Of a stretch of DNA of 64,000 bases, positions 1 through 12,700 are shown piece after piece. Both the position numbers and the translations under genes were made by a program. The notes beneath the pieces were generated by a model. That model had not been told where the DNA came from and searched no databases. It worked only from the letters and a program-made list of their open reading frames with translations. Positions within the stretch are counted from its first letter, which is position 1, and each line of letters begins with the position of its first letter. The stretch covers positions 1 through 64,000 of the forward strand of contig WGNA01000012.1 of assembly GCA_016124755.1 (NCBI GenBank), written 5' to 3'. The stretch comes from Bacteroidota bacterium (lineage in GTDB: Bacteria > Bacteroidota > Bacteroidia > NS11-12g > UBA9320).

Positions 1-1862
<1,862 letters not shown>

Positions 1863-2076
1863 TAATTATAATTTATTTACTTTCAACATGTCAAAGAACT
1901 TATCGTCCTGCTTTTAACAGAACCCGGAGCAGGCCACGTCACATCGCGACTTTCGTCCGGAGTTTACCGGTTGGAAGCTGGTAAACCAATTTCTTATTTA
2001 ATCGACAACCACATTCGGTTGTGGGAACCCTTTATGAGATGATTCCATTGTCTAGAACATACTTATGTATGCGAGG

Positions 2077-2150
2077 TGGAGAATAACGGATTCGAACCGT
2101 TGACCCCCTGCGTGCAAGGCAGGTGCTCTAGCCAGCTGAGCTAATTCCCC
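2077..2150 (-). tRNA. tRNA-Ala (anticodon TGC)
   Basis: The complement folds as a 74-nt tRNA. Its acceptor stem is GGGGAAT/ATTCTCC with one G-T pair, its T arm contains GGTTCGAATCC, and the anticodon loop reads TTGCACG, giving anticodon TGC. The CCA end is not encoded. It sits in the 16S-23S spacer behind tRNA-Ile, the standard pair for a bacterial rRNA operon. Confidence 0.97.
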
Positions 2151-2160
2151 AAACGAGTTG

Positions 2161-2234
2161 TAGTCCCGAGCAGACTTGAACTGCTGACCCCTACATTATC
2201 AGTGTAGTGCTCTAACCAACTGAGCTACGGGACT
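2161..2234 (-). tRNA. tRNA-Ile (anticodon GAT)
   Basis: The complement is a 74-nt tRNA with acceptor stem AGTCCCG/CGGGACT, D arm GCTCAGTTGGTTAGAGC and anticodon loop CTGATAA, giving anticodon GAT. Only 10 nt separate it from tRNA-Ala. It is processed from the rRNA precursor transcript. Confidence 0.97.
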
Positions 2235-2370
2235 ATTTTATCCGGGCAAGCCGGACCAAATAGAACGCCCAGATGCAGCACATCTGATTGCTCGTTCAGG
2301 TAACAATCTTTAAAAGAACGTAATGAAGTAAATTGAAATAGCGAGCCAGCCTGAATACTAGATAATCTCT

Positions 2371-3892
<1,522 letters not shown>

Positions 3893-4028
3893 AATAAGTG
3901 TTTGAATGTTTCTCAGGCTTTTTCTCAAATAAAATTTGAGGGCTCGCTATTTCAATCAGTACTTCAAAGAACTTTAATATTCAGCGACTTAAATCGCTTT
4001 TAGAATATCTCTCTTGTTTTGAGGGCTG

Positions 4029-4059
4029 CAAAATTACTTTCGTTTTTCATACAACCAAA
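4029..4059 (-). promoter_or_regulatory. rRNA promoter candidate P1 (proximal)
   Basis: On the reverse strand this reads TTTG-N19-TAATTTTG, an exact match to the Bacteroidota -33/-7 consensus (TTTG, TAnnTTTG). The -7 box is followed by GCAGCCCTC, a GC-rich start region. It lies about 140 bp before the 16S 5' end, with two similar sites upstream. The assignment is by motif and position only. Confidence 0.7.
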
Positions 4060-4121
4060 CATTTTTTTAAAAAATTTTCTCTCGTTTTTGAACCTTATTT
4101 TTTTGGTTCCGAAAGGGGTTG

Positions 4122-4154
4122 CAAATCTACTTCTGTTTTCCCCAATTCAACAAA
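4122..4154 (-). promoter_or_regulatory. rRNA promoter candidate P2 (middle)
   Basis: The reverse strand reads TTTG-N21-TAGATTTG, again followed by a GC-rich stretch (CAACCCC). Its -7 box is 93 bp upstream of that of P1. The shared layout with the two neighbouring sites makes chance less likely than for a lone match. Confidence 0.65.
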
Positions 4155-4226
4155 CAAAATTTTATTTTTTTTCAGAGAACTTTTTTCACTCGCAACTGGG
4201 TTAAACCCTTTCTGTGAATGAGGCTG

Positions 4227-4256
4227 CAAAACTAATAACTGTTCATCTTTCTCAAA
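4227..4256 (-). promoter_or_regulatory. rRNA promoter candidate P3 (distal)
   Basis: The reverse strand reads TTTG-N18-TAGTTTTG followed by GCAGCCTC. The -7 box is 105 bp upstream of that of P2. The AT-rich stretch 3893-4376 shows no convincing gene; apart from these three sites it holds only A/T runs. Confidence 0.65.
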
Positions 4257-4376
4257 ACAAATATTAAAAAAAAGTTAAAATAATTTACTGCGCCCTGATT
4301 ATCAGTGCTTTAAAAATAGAATCCCCAGATTAACCTTCGTGAATAGACCCTACGTTTCCAATTGTAGCTTTGCCAA

Positions 4377-5420
4377 ATGCAATTCAAATATGGAAATACT
4401 ACCCAACTCGATGCCTGGCTTCGCGAAAATTTGCCAAGATTTTCTAACGGTATTGTGTTGTCTGACGAAAACACATCTAAATACTGTCTCTCGCTTCTTC
4501 AACCAAATTTGAAAACACTTGTTCTCACACAAGGAGAAGCCACTAAGAATTTTGAATCTCTTATACGTGTAATCGAATGTTGTATAGAAAATAACATGAA
4601 CCGCAATTCGATTATCGTAAATATTGGCGGAGGTGTAATTTGTGATCTGGGAGGATTTGCCGCATCCATTTTTCAAAGGGGGATCTCCTACATTAATATT
4701 CCAACTTCACTAATGGCAATGTCAGACGCGGGTTTCGGAGGAAAAAACGGAATCAATCTTGGCGAACTGAAAAATTATGTAGGCACATTCACTCATCCTG
4801 ATTCCGTATTCATTAACCCAGAATTCTTAAGAACTCTTTCTGAAACCGAACTTTTATCCGGCTATGCTGAAATGATTAAGCACGGCCTGATTGCAGAAAC
4901 CGAATACTACCACAGCCTGATCCAAAAACATCCCGGTACCATTAAGAGTACCTCGGAATGGGAAGCACTCATCAAAAAGTCTGTGGCAATAAAGACTTCA
5001 TTTACCCAAGAGGATTTTAGGGAAAAAGGAAATAGAATGGCGCTTAACTTCGGTCACACCTTTGGACATGCAATAGAAAGTATGCTGATCAGAAGAGGGG
5101 ATTATATTGCACATGGCTATGCTGTTGCTGCCGGACTAATCTGCGAAGCTTTTCTCTCTTTTTCACAACATAAGCTCGGGGAATCTGATTTTATTGAATT
5201 GGTTAATTATGTACTCAAAACATTTGGCAAACTTCCAATAATTGAAAAAGACATTCCTGAACTGATTGAGCTGATCAGAAAAGATAAGAAGCATAAAAAT
5301 GATATCACTTTTCCTCTTCTCAATGGAATCGGTGACTTTATTTTAGTAACAGGACTTTCAGATCAGCAAATCACAGACAGCCTAAAATATTACTGCAATG
5401 CAGGAAACAATCAGGCTTAG
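4377..5420 (+). CDS. aroB: 3-dehydroquinate synthase
   Basis: This 347-residue protein catalyses the second shikimate-pathway step, conversion of DAHP to 3-dehydroquinate, in the cytoplasm with NAD and a divalent metal. It shows the family signatures: the glycine-rich NAD segment IVNIGGGVICDLGGFAAS, the IPTSLMAMSDAGFGGKNGIN segment, the metal-binding ELLSGYAEMIKHGLI region and the C-terminal metal site NFGHTFGHAIE. Length is normal. The start ATG is only 4 nt after a TAGCTTTG box (4365-4372) that resembles a -7 element, but no good -33 element was found. Its 3' end overlaps aroA by 23 nt, so the two are translationally coupled. Confidence 0.95.
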   Translation: MQFKYGNTTQLDAWLRENLPRFSNGIVLSDENTSKYCLSLLQPNLKTLVLTQGEATKNFESLIRVIECCIENNMNRNSIIVNIGGGVICDLGGFAASIFQRGISYINIPTSLMAMSDAGFGGKNGINLGELKNYVGTFTHPDSVFINPEFLRTLSETELLSGYAEMIKHGLIAETEYYHSLIQKHPGTIKSTSEWEALIKKSVAIKTSFTQEDFREKGNRMALNFGHTFGHAIESMLIRRGDYIAHGYAVAAGLICEAFLSFSQHKLGESDFIELVNYVLKTFGKLPIIEKDIPELIELIRKDKKHKNDITFPLLNGIGDFILVTGLSDQQITDSLKYYCNAGNNQA

Positions 5421-6624
5421 TCACCCAACCGGAATCATAACAGGCAATGTGGATCTGCCCTTTTCGAAGAGCATTCTGAACCGGATGCTGATCATTAAAC
5501 ACATGTATTCCCTGCCGCTGATGATTCCGATAACTCACGGTAGCCCGAATGATGTGATTGTTCTTTCTAAAAATCTTGAGAAGGTTCTCAAACCGTGTTA
5601 TAGAGGAACGGAACAATTGGTTTTAGATGTAGAAGATGCCGGAACAGCCTTTCGCTTTCTGCTGAGCTTCCTCTGTTTTAATGGCGGTTTATTTCAGATT
5701 AAAGGAACAAACAGATTGCTGAAACGCCCTATCCATGATTTAATTGAGTCTCTGAGAAATATTGGTTTCAACGTCAGTCAACATGAAAGCAACAGACATA
5801 TATATATACGTACTGATGGGATTCAGGATGTAGAGACATTCTCGTGGGTTGTTTCCGGGTCTGAAAGCAGTCAATTCGCCTCTGCATTAGTTATGATGGC
5901 TCCACGCGTAGGTGAGAAAATCAGAATTGATCTTACCGGAGAATCGGTTAGCCTGCCGTATCTCGACATGACCATCAGTATAATGAACAAACTTGGTTTT
6001 TCAGTTGCCAGACATCAAAATGTTGTTCTTATTGAACCATTTCAACAAAGCAAAACACTCCTCCATCTTCAACCTGAGAAAGACTGGAGTGCCGCAACCT
6101 ATTTCTTTTCCATCGCAGCACTTTCCCAGAAATGTAACATCAGAATTAATCAACTTACACTTAACAGTCTTCAAGCTGATGAAAAAATCTCCGATCGACA
6201 AAATTCATGGGGAATTAAATTCACTGAGGATGCCGGTGGAATTATCCTTCAAAAAGATAGTGCTCCCAACACTCATTCTTTATCACAAATCAGAAACTAC
6301 TCTCAAATGCCGGATCTTGCGTTAACAGAAATTGTTACCGACCACGCATTAAAACTCCCGGTTAAACATCAAGGACTCGAGATATTAAAACACAAGGAAA
6401 GCAATCGGTATCAAAACATTTTACGGGAGCTCCGAAAATTTGACTTCGAATCGGAGCCGGTTTTCGAAACATATTCAGACCACAGAATAGCAATGAGCCT
6501 GTCCGTTCTTTCTCTTTTAAAACCAGTTCGCATTCAGAATCCGGCTGTTGTCAATAAATCTTTTCCCGAATTTTGGGAACAGCTTAAGAAACTTGGTTTC
6601 AATTTAGAACAGATCGATGAGTAG
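5398..6624 (+). CDS. aroA: 3-phosphoshikimate 1-carboxyvinyltransferase (EPSP synthase)
   Basis: This 408-residue enzyme joins PEP to shikimate-3-phosphate. Recognisable substrate-binding elements are K24-S25-x3-R29 in LPFSKSILNR, the DAGTAFRF segment, SGSESSQFASAL, the catalytic Asp306 in SQMPDL, ESNR, and D361-H362-R363 in TYSDHRIAMS. The first motif has Phe where most family members have Gly or Ala before SKS. The protein is slightly shorter than the roughly 430 residues usual in the family. It starts inside aroB and overlaps aroC by 8 nt, so aroB-aroA-aroC are coupled. Confidence 0.94.
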   Translation: MQETIRLSHPTGIITGNVDLPFSKSILNRMLIIKHMYSLPLMIPITHGSPNDVIVLSKNLEKVLKPCYRGTEQLVLDVEDAGTAFRFLLSFLCFNGGLFQIKGTNRLLKRPIHDLIESLRNIGFNVSQHESNRHIYIRTDGIQDVETFSWVVSGSESSQFASALVMMAPRVGEKIRIDLTGESVSLPYLDMTISIMNKLGFSVARHQNVVLIEPFQQSKTLLHLQPEKDWSAATYFFSIAALSQKCNIRINQLTLNSLQADEKISDRQNSWGIKFTEDAGGIILQKDSAPNTHSLSQIRNYSQMPDLALTEIVTDHALKLPVKHQGLEILKHKESNRYQNILRELRKFDFESEPVFETYSDHRIAMSLSVLSLLKPVRIQNPAVVNKSFPEFWEQLKKLGFNLEQIDE

Positions 6625-7708
6625 TAATTCCTTTGGAGACATTTTCAGAATAACTTCATTCGGTGAATCTCACGGCACCGCTGTCGGCATAACCATAGAT
6701 GGTGTTCCCGGAAACATACGAATCAACAAAGATCTTATTCAGGCACAACTTGACAGAAGAAGACCCGGCCAGTCAAATTTAACTACTTCCCGAAATGAGC
6801 AAGACCGGATCGACATCATTTCAGGAATGCTCAATGATTTCACAACGGGTGCTCCGGTTACCATACTTATATATAATAAGGAAAAGAAACCGGAGGATTA
6901 CAGCAAAATCAAAGATGTCTTCAGGCCATCACATTCTGATTTTACGTATCAGCATAAATATGGTATCAGAGACCCATTCGGCGGCGGACGCTCATCGGCA
7001 CGTGTTACGGCTGGTTGGGTGGCCGCCGGAGCCTTTGCGGAACAAATTCTTGAACAGTTTACCAATATTAAAATCACTGCCTGGGTGAATTCAGTTGGTT
7101 CATACTCTTTAAAAGAAACACCCTCTCAATTAAACCGGCAGATCGTCGACAGCAGTCTTGTTCGATGTCCGGATGTTGAAATAAGCAATCGAATAATTGA
7201 GTCCATAGAAAAAGCCAAAGAAGAAGGTAACAGCCTCGGAGGAATTATCGGATGTGAAATAACCGGATGTGAACCCGGTTTGGGAGATCCCGTTTTTTCC
7301 AAATTATCTTCCGAACTCGCCCACGCTATGTTTTGCATTAATGCAGTTAAAGGATTTGAAATTGGCGACGGCTTCGATATTTCAAAACTTAAAGGAAGTG
7401 AAGCTAATGATGAATGGGAAAATTCAAATGGCCAACCGGTTACTTCTACCAACCATTCCGGAGGAATTCAAGGTGGTATTTCCAACGGAATGCCGATTCA
7501 TTTTAAAGTTGCTTTTAAACCCACCTCTTCAATATCCAGCCGTCAAAAAAGTGTGAATACTCAATTAGAACCGGTTGAGTTAAACATTACGGGTCGTCAC
7601 GATCCGTGTGTGTTGCCCAGAGCTGTTCCAATTGTTGAGGCGATGGCGGCCATTGTAATATTGAATGCCTGGTTGCGAAACCGAAATGTTAATCTCAACC
7701 CCGCATGA
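6617..7708 (+). CDS. aroC: chorismate synthase
   Basis: This 363-residue protein performs the last shikimate step, trans-elimination of phosphate from EPSP to give chorismate, using reduced FMN. It has the signature SFGESHGTAVGITIDGVP at the N-terminus, RRRPGQS, the FGGGRSSAR region and the C-terminal GRHDPCVLPRAVPIVEAM. The usual RxSARETA segment is RSSARVTAGW here, a small departure. The start overlaps aroA by 8 nt and the stop overlaps the following kinase gene as ATGA. Confidence 0.97.
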   Translation: MSSNSFGDIFRITSFGESHGTAVGITIDGVPGNIRINKDLIQAQLDRRRPGQSNLTTSRNEQDRIDIISGMLNDFTTGAPVTILIYNKEKKPEDYSKIKDVFRPSHSDFTYQHKYGIRDPFGGGRSSARVTAGWVAAGAFAEQILEQFTNIKITAWVNSVGSYSLKETPSQLNRQIVDSSLVRCPDVEISNRIIESIEKAKEEGNSLGGIIGCEITGCEPGLGDPVFSKLSSELAHAMFCINAVKGFEIGDGFDISKLKGSEANDEWENSNGQPVTSTNHSGGIQGGISNGMPIHFKVAFKPTSSISSRQKSVNTQLEPVELNITGRHDPCVLPRAVPIVEAMAAIVILNAWLRNRNVNLNPA

Positions 7709-10551
7709 AGAAAATAACCTTAGTATTCTTCTGTCTATGGTTATTTCTTCCGGCAATTGGTCAGATCACTTATAAATACGATGTAAATCTCGGCATCCCA
7801 AGTTCTCATTTATACGGGCTAACGAAAGATAAAAACAACCTCATATGGGTTGCATCTGACAATGGAGTATTTGCCTTTAATGGTTATGACCACCAAACCA
7901 TTTCTCTAAACAACAATGATGTTTTGTATCTGCATCCCGACAGCCACGGAAGAATTTGGGGAGTGAACTCGTCAGCCAATTTGTTTTATATTAAGGAGGG
8001 AAAGGCTTACACACATGAGAATACACCGTGGATACCGGCGAAACTTGCTTCACTTCTGGTGCGGTTTCTAAACGACGGCGACATTACATATCTGGCACAT
8101 GGAAATGAAATTATAAAAATCCAGAACGAGACGATCACTCAGATCAAATTACCACAAGAGGAAGATGTTGCTATCAAACAAATGTGGAAGTTTAAAGGAA
8201 ATGTTTACGCAAGATTTGGAGCCGGCTATTGGAAGATTGATGGCGACACGGTTTCTGTTTCTGATATTCCGATTGATGTTTCCGGCGTAATTGATATCGT
8301 AGATAATGGCGATACACTGCTTGTCGTGCGCACCGGCGTAATTGAACGGCTTACTAATGATCAATACGGTAAACCCAAACTTGAAAAGATTTGTGATTTC
8401 CCGTATAACGATGATGATCGAAGTACTCGACCGTTTGCAGACAACGGTGTTCTCTATCTTTATTCTAAAAACGAACTCTTCATTATTGACATCGAACAAA
8501 AGTGTCTCCGTTCATTCTTTAAGGCTAAAGGAAAAATTACCGGTGTGCTGGAGGATCAATTTCACAACGTATGGCTCACAACATTTGAACAAGGGCTATT
8601 GCAAATTCCTTTCAGATTTCATCAGATAAAACAAGTAATGTCTTTTGATCAGATCGGCCATACGGTAAACTGCTTTAATAAAGACAGGGATTTAATACTC
8701 GGAATGGTCGACGGATTTTTGAAAGTCGACGGTCAATTACTGAGATACACCACCAATGACCGATCCGGAGTAAGAGGTATTATTCTGAATAACTCACAGT
8801 ATATAATAGGTGGGGATGTTGGTTTATTTAATCTCAACCCCGCAACCGGAAAGTTTAATATGCTAATGACGGAGGCGGTTAAGAAAATTCAGATGGATGG
8901 AAATCGTCTGTTTGTTGGCACCAGCTTCGGTCTCCATGAAATATCCCAAAATCTGATACAACAACCCGGATTTGCCGAACATATAAGCTGGATTAAAAGC
9001 AGAACTTATACATTTCTCTGCGACCGCGACCGGAATATCTGGGTGAGTTGTATCAAAGGTTTTTACAAAATGCAAAAGGCCGGTTCTGAGCAAATGATGT
9101 TTGCAGATGTACCCTCAATTCAGGCGGTATGCGTTCAGATTCTGGATTATTCAAAAGATGAAATTGCGATACTTACCGGAGACAACCGAATTTATTTCGC
9201 GAATAAGAATGGTAAAGAATCACATCTGGGTTACGAATTGCCGTCTTCAATACGAATTAATCAGATTCTGTCGCACAAAAAAAGTCTTTGGGTTTCCACT
9301 AATAAAGGGATAATCGAATTGACACTTCATTCTAGCGTTAAGGATACTTTGGTTATCGGAAGAACCATATTAATGAATCCAGCACTTTTCGACTCCGAAA
9401 TTCACCAAATGCAGTTTAAAGGTGATACGCTGTTTTTTGTGAATTCAACCGGTTTGTATTACTTGATTGAACCGGTTTATAAAAATGAAGTACAGTCTGT
9501 TCCTGCCTTGTTTTCGGCGTATACATCCAATGGAACTTTAGGCGTTTCCGATCATTTTAATCTGCGAAGCAAAGACCGTAATTTAACGCTCACCTGGTTT
9601 GATCCCGGATATTCCAGTCCGTCGTTTTATTATCGGATCATTGGAAAATCTTCGGGTAAGTGGCAGAAGATTTCCCGGAATACATTGCATTTGTCTGAAC
9701 TCCGGCTCGGCGATCAGTTAATCGAAGTTGTCGCATCCAATGGATTTAATGAACCATCAAATCCGATACAGATTGCTCTGCATGTGAAGGGGAAATTAAC
9801 TGAGTACACTTGGTTTCAGATCCTGATAACCGCTTTAATCCTTTTGCTGATTTCGGGCATTGCGTTGTTTTGGGTTCAAACCCGGAACCGGGCAAATTCA
9901 CTTCAGCAGGAACTTCAGTTAACGGAAGCTCAGTTAAAACTCACAGGTCTGCAATCACAGATGAATCCGCATTTCCTTCGAAATTGTCTGAATTCCATTC
10001 AATCGTTAATTCATCAAAACGAACAAAGCAAGGCAAGCCGCTACATAGCACATTTTTCACAACTTATAGATCAGTATATTAAGCTATCGGTTCAGAATTT
10101 TATTTCTCTCGAAAGTGAGCTTTCAAACATCGAAAACTTCGTGGCGCTGGAACAACTTCGTTTCGCAAATGAATTCAGTTATAAATTAATAGTTGCGCCT
10201 GAAACCCCGGTTTACCTTGAAGTGCCAACAATGTTTCTGCAACCGGTGGTTGAAAATGCCATCGAACACGGCTTGATCCCCTCAACCAAATCTGAAAAGA
10301 GACTCACAATTTCCATTACCTATTATAATGAAGAACTCACAATTGAAATTTCAGACAATGGTGTTGGCCTCAATCATTCCGAAACACAAGACGGAAATTC
10401 TTTAGCACTGAACAACATCCGCAAGAGAATCCAAACGATAAATGCGTTTGACGACATCCAGATCGATTTCAATATATTTGACAACAACGATGTTCCGGAG
10501 TTTACCGAATCCGGTACCACTGCAACCTTTATTATAAAATATTTTCATTAA
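7705..10551 (+). CDS. LytS-family sensor histidine kinase with periplasmic propeller
   Basis: This is a 948-residue membrane sensor. It has a signal peptide (residues 1-19, MKKITLVFF...), then about 600 residues of two-component-regulator propeller repeats (motifs like NNLIWVASDNGVFAF and NIWVSCIKGFYK), a Y_Y_Y-like segment, and one membrane helix near 702-724. A short coiled coil and a His_kinase (LytS/YehU type) domain follow. The phosphoacceptor is probably His756 in QMNPHFLRNCLNS, where most relatives have PHFLFN. The ATP lid contains VVENAIEHGL and EISDNGVGL. It overlaps aroC by the ATGA start/stop, so it is very probably co-transcribed with the aro genes. Its partner is the adjacent LytTR regulator. 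The ligand is unknown. Confidence 0.9.
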   Translation: MKKITLVFFCLWLFLPAIGQITYKYDVNLGIPSSHLYGLTKDKNNLIWVASDNGVFAFNGYDHQTISLNNNDVLYLHPDSHGRIWGVNSSANLFYIKEGKAYTHENTPWIPAKLASLLVRFLNDGDITYLAHGNEIIKIQNETITQIKLPQEEDVAIKQMWKFKGNVYARFGAGYWKIDGDTVSVSDIPIDVSGVIDIVDNGDTLLVVRTGVIERLTNDQYGKPKLEKICDFPYNDDDRSTRPFADNGVLYLYSKNELFIIDIEQKCLRSFFKAKGKITGVLEDQFHNVWLTTFEQGLLQIPFRFHQIKQVMSFDQIGHTVNCFNKDRDLILGMVDGFLKVDGQLLRYTTNDRSGVRGIILNNSQYIIGGDVGLFNLNPATGKFNMLMTEAVKKIQMDGNRLFVGTSFGLHEISQNLIQQPGFAEHISWIKSRTYTFLCDRDRNIWVSCIKGFYKMQKAGSEQMMFADVPSIQAVCVQILDYSKDEIAILTGDNRIYFANKNGKESHLGYELPSSIRINQILSHKKSLWVSTNKGIIELTLHSSVKDTLVIGRTILMNPALFDSEIHQMQFKGDTLFFVNSTGLYYLIEPVYKNEVQSVPALFSAYTSNGTLGVSDHFNLRSKDRNLTLTWFDPGYSSPSFYYRIIGKSSGKWQKISRNTLHLSELRLGDQLIEVVASNGFNEPSNPIQIALHVKGKLTEYTWFQILITALILLLISGIALFWVQTRNRANSLQQELQLTEAQLKLTGLQSQMNPHFLRNCLNSIQSLIHQNEQSKASRYIAHFSQLIDQYIKLSVQNFISLESELSNIENFVALEQLRFANEFSYKLIVAPETPVYLEVPTMFLQPVVENAIEHGLIPSTKSEKRLTISITYYNEELTIEISDNGVGLNHSETQDGNSLALNNIRKRIQTINAFDDIQIDFNIFDNNDVPEFTESGTTATFIIKYFH

Positions 10552-10557
10552 ACATCT

Positions 10558-11298
10558 ATGCGTACTAACCCACTGAAAACCTACCTCATTGAAGATGAAT
10601 TGAACAGCCGGCTCATGCTAAGAGAATTACTCGAATCAAATTTTAAAGACATTGAAATTTGTGGTGAGGCAGATAATCTCGACAAGGCAAAGGAAGACCT
10701 GATGAGTCAGGAATTCGATCTGCTCTTCTGTGATATTAAGGTTCGGGGAAAAAGCAGTATCGACCTGCTCGAAAGTCTGGATGAAATGAATTTCCAAACC
10801 ATCTTTACAACAGCCTTTTCAGATTTTGCTATTAACGCAATCCGGCTTAATGCTGTGGACTACCTGTTAAAACCAATTTCGGTTGACCATCTCGAAAAAG
10901 CAGTTCAACGGGCCCGGCAGGCGATTGAAACACCAGAGCAACTTCCTGCTCAGAATATTCGCGGATTAAATAAACTCATGATTTCCGAAACCGGCGGATT
11001 ATATTTTATTGAACTGGAAGACATCCTCTATCTCAAAGCCGATAAAACCTATACGGAAATCTACACGATTGACGGGAATAAACATATTTCCTGCAAAGGA
11101 CTTGCACACTTCGAGTCTCTCTTATCTAAAAATTTGTTTTACCGAATTCACCATTCTTATATCGTGAACCTGATTCACGTTAAAAGCTTTAACGCACGTA
11201 ACCTGGAAATTGAACTTTCACATAAAATCAGACTCAATGTTTCCAACCGCAAGAAAGCCGAATTTATCCGCAACCTCGAATCCCTGAGTTTCGCCTGA
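10558..11298 (+). CDS. LytTR-family response regulator
   Basis: This 246-residue protein has an N-terminal receiver domain and a C-terminal LytTR DNA-binding domain. The acidic pair is E12/D13, the phosphorylated residue is probably Asp59 in LLFCDIKVRG, and the conserved Thr/Lys region is IFTTAF with LLKPIS. The LytTR part (about 140-240) contains the typical YLKADKTYTEIY and RIHHSYIVN segments. It lies 6 nt behind the LytS kinase and must form a pair with it. Targets are not evident; regulation of the upstream aro genes would be a guess. Confidence 0.93.
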   Translation: MRTNPLKTYLIEDELNSRLMLRELLESNFKDIEICGEADNLDKAKEDLMSQEFDLLFCDIKVRGKSSIDLLESLDEMNFQTIFTTAFSDFAINAIRLNAVDYLLKPISVDHLEKAVQRARQAIETPEQLPAQNIRGLNKLMISETGGLYFIELEDILYLKADKTYTEIYTIDGNKHISCKGLAHFESLLSKNLFYRIHHSYIVNLIHVKSFNARNLEIELSHKIRLNVSNRKKAEFIRNLESLSFA

Positions 11299-11613
11299 AA
11301 AATTTGGTGTCAATCTAACACTAAGTTCATCCCACTTTTTCACCCAAAGTTTCATTTTGGGAATTATTGCAGCATTCAGGAATTTAGCTGAAGGTCTGTG
11401 ACAAACAATTTTTATTGTTTTAAAAATCTAAATATCAGACATTTAGACACAACCATAGCTACACAAACGATGTCTTTCACATCTGCAATCTGGCATTGGC
11501 CCATGCATTGAATTTAGAGAAATGAACAGTCAAGTCGCATTGATATCTGTTCAGGTCGCTTATTCAAATTGATAAAAACCGGCTGGGAAACCAGTCAAAA
11601 AATTGTGTAGAAA
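11299..11613. other. 315-bp intergenic stretch
   Basis: No gene is visible. It holds an AT-rich perfect inverted repeat AAACAAT-TTTT-ATTGTTT at 11403-11420, which could be a weak terminator for the regulator gene. A small GCTGG/CCAG hairpin lies near 11580-11597, just before the next start codon. No clear TAnnTTTG promoter box was found. Confidence 0.5.
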
Positions 11614-12600
11614 ATGAAAGCACTAACTACTGCTTACTTTAAAATTCTTTTTGTTTTTGTTTTGGTTGGATTTACATCCAGATCCTTCGGTCAATGTACC
11701 ATCGATGTTCCTTCAACACAGGGTTACACCGTTCACATTACCCTCACTCCTACCGGAATTGTTGTACCAGCAACTTGCCAGTATGGCTACAACTTCGACG
11801 TTCTTATACGGTATAATGTAACCTTTACCGGTACAAACCTCCCGGGTTCATTGTACACTCTTCAGGGAAACATTTCCTGCTCCTCTTATAAGAATATCTT
11901 TTTCGATCTTCCCAACGAAGGTGGATCCGGAACGGCACAAACCAGTGGCAATGTTTGGAGAAGCCAACACGACTGCCAGACAGCAAGTGTTGAATCTTTG
12001 GGATGTAATGAGTTTACGATCGAAATTCAGGGGCCCGGAATTAAAACTAAAAAAATCTCCTGTACTGCTCCACTTCCCGTTGAACTCTTATACTTCGACG
12101 GTATCGTAAAAAATAATGAAGTCGAATTCAACTGGGCAACCGCATCAGAAGAAAACAACGATTTTTTCACCATTGAATCGTCGCTCGACGGAACCAACTG
12201 GGATACGGTTGCTACTGTTCCCGGAGCCGGAACAACCACCAACATCAGCAACTATTCAAAAACAGTTGAAATGCCGGAAGCCAAAATGGTTTTCTATCGC
12301 TTGAAACAAACCGATTTCGACGGCAAATTCACATTCTCCAAAGTGGTTGCTGTTCAGAATACTCTTAAAGTCTCTAAACTGAAACTCGCTCCGAACCCTG
12401 CCAATACTGAGGTTACCATTTCCACCGAAAAAGCTCTGGGAAGTCTGATGATACTCAATTCACTTGGTCAGGATGTTTCGGCTTCCGTAACCATTAACAG
12501 CGAGTCTGAATCAGAAGCAAAACTCGACATCACCCAATTACCGAATGGGTTGTATACAATTATTACTGCTCAGGGAACAACCAAATTGCAGAAGAACTAA
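11614..12600 (+). CDS. small secreted protein with type A T9SS sorting domain
   Basis: This 328-residue exported protein has a signal peptide (residues 1-26, ending SRSFGQ). A cysteine-containing beta domain follows (about 27-150), then the segment PLPVELLYFDG...EFNWATASEENNDFFTIE that commonly precedes the sorting domain in this phylum. It ends in a type A T9SS C-terminal domain (LAPNPANTEVTI...LPNGLYTIITAQG). The first domain is not recognised. It stands alone, followed by a terminator at 12668. It is expected at the cell surface or secreted. Confidence 0.8.
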   Translation: MKALTTAYFKILFVFVLVGFTSRSFGQCTIDVPSTQGYTVHITLTPTGIVVPATCQYGYNFDVLIRYNVTFTGTNLPGSLYTLQGNISCSSYKNIFFDLPNEGGSGTAQTSGNVWRSQHDCQTASVESLGCNEFTIEIQGPGIKTKKISCTAPLPVELLYFDGIVKNNEVEFNWATASEENNDFFTIESSLDGTNWDTVATVPGAGTTTNISNYSKTVEMPEAKMVFYRLKQTDFDGKFTFSKVVAVQNTLKVSKLKLAPNPANTEVTISTEKALGSLMILNSLGQDVSASVTINSESESEAKLDITQLPNGLYTIITAQGTTKLQKN

Positions 12601-12667
12601 GCCTCCGCTCCCGGATCAGAGGATACTCTGGCCCTGGCGTGCCGAACAATCCTGTTCAGATGAAATG

Positions 12668-12700
12668 GAACCGACTCCAAAAGAGCCGGTTCTTTTTTTT
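12668..12700 (+). terminator. rho-independent terminator
   Basis: GAACCGACT pairs with AGCCGGTTC (one A/C mismatch) around a 7-nt loop, followed by eight T residues. It lies 68 bp after the T9SS protein stop and before the symporter start, so it ends the upstream transcript. Confidence 0.8.

Noticed and set aside
4019-4204. A 61-codon Phe/Leu-rich frame upstream of the rRNA operon
   Set aside because: It is low-complexity A/T sequence covering the tandem promoter region; no family resemblance.
7126-7452. Antisense frames of 60-130 codons over aroC, topA, the proteases and others
   Set aside because: They mirror the codon pattern of well-identified genes on the other strand and have no start context or family features.
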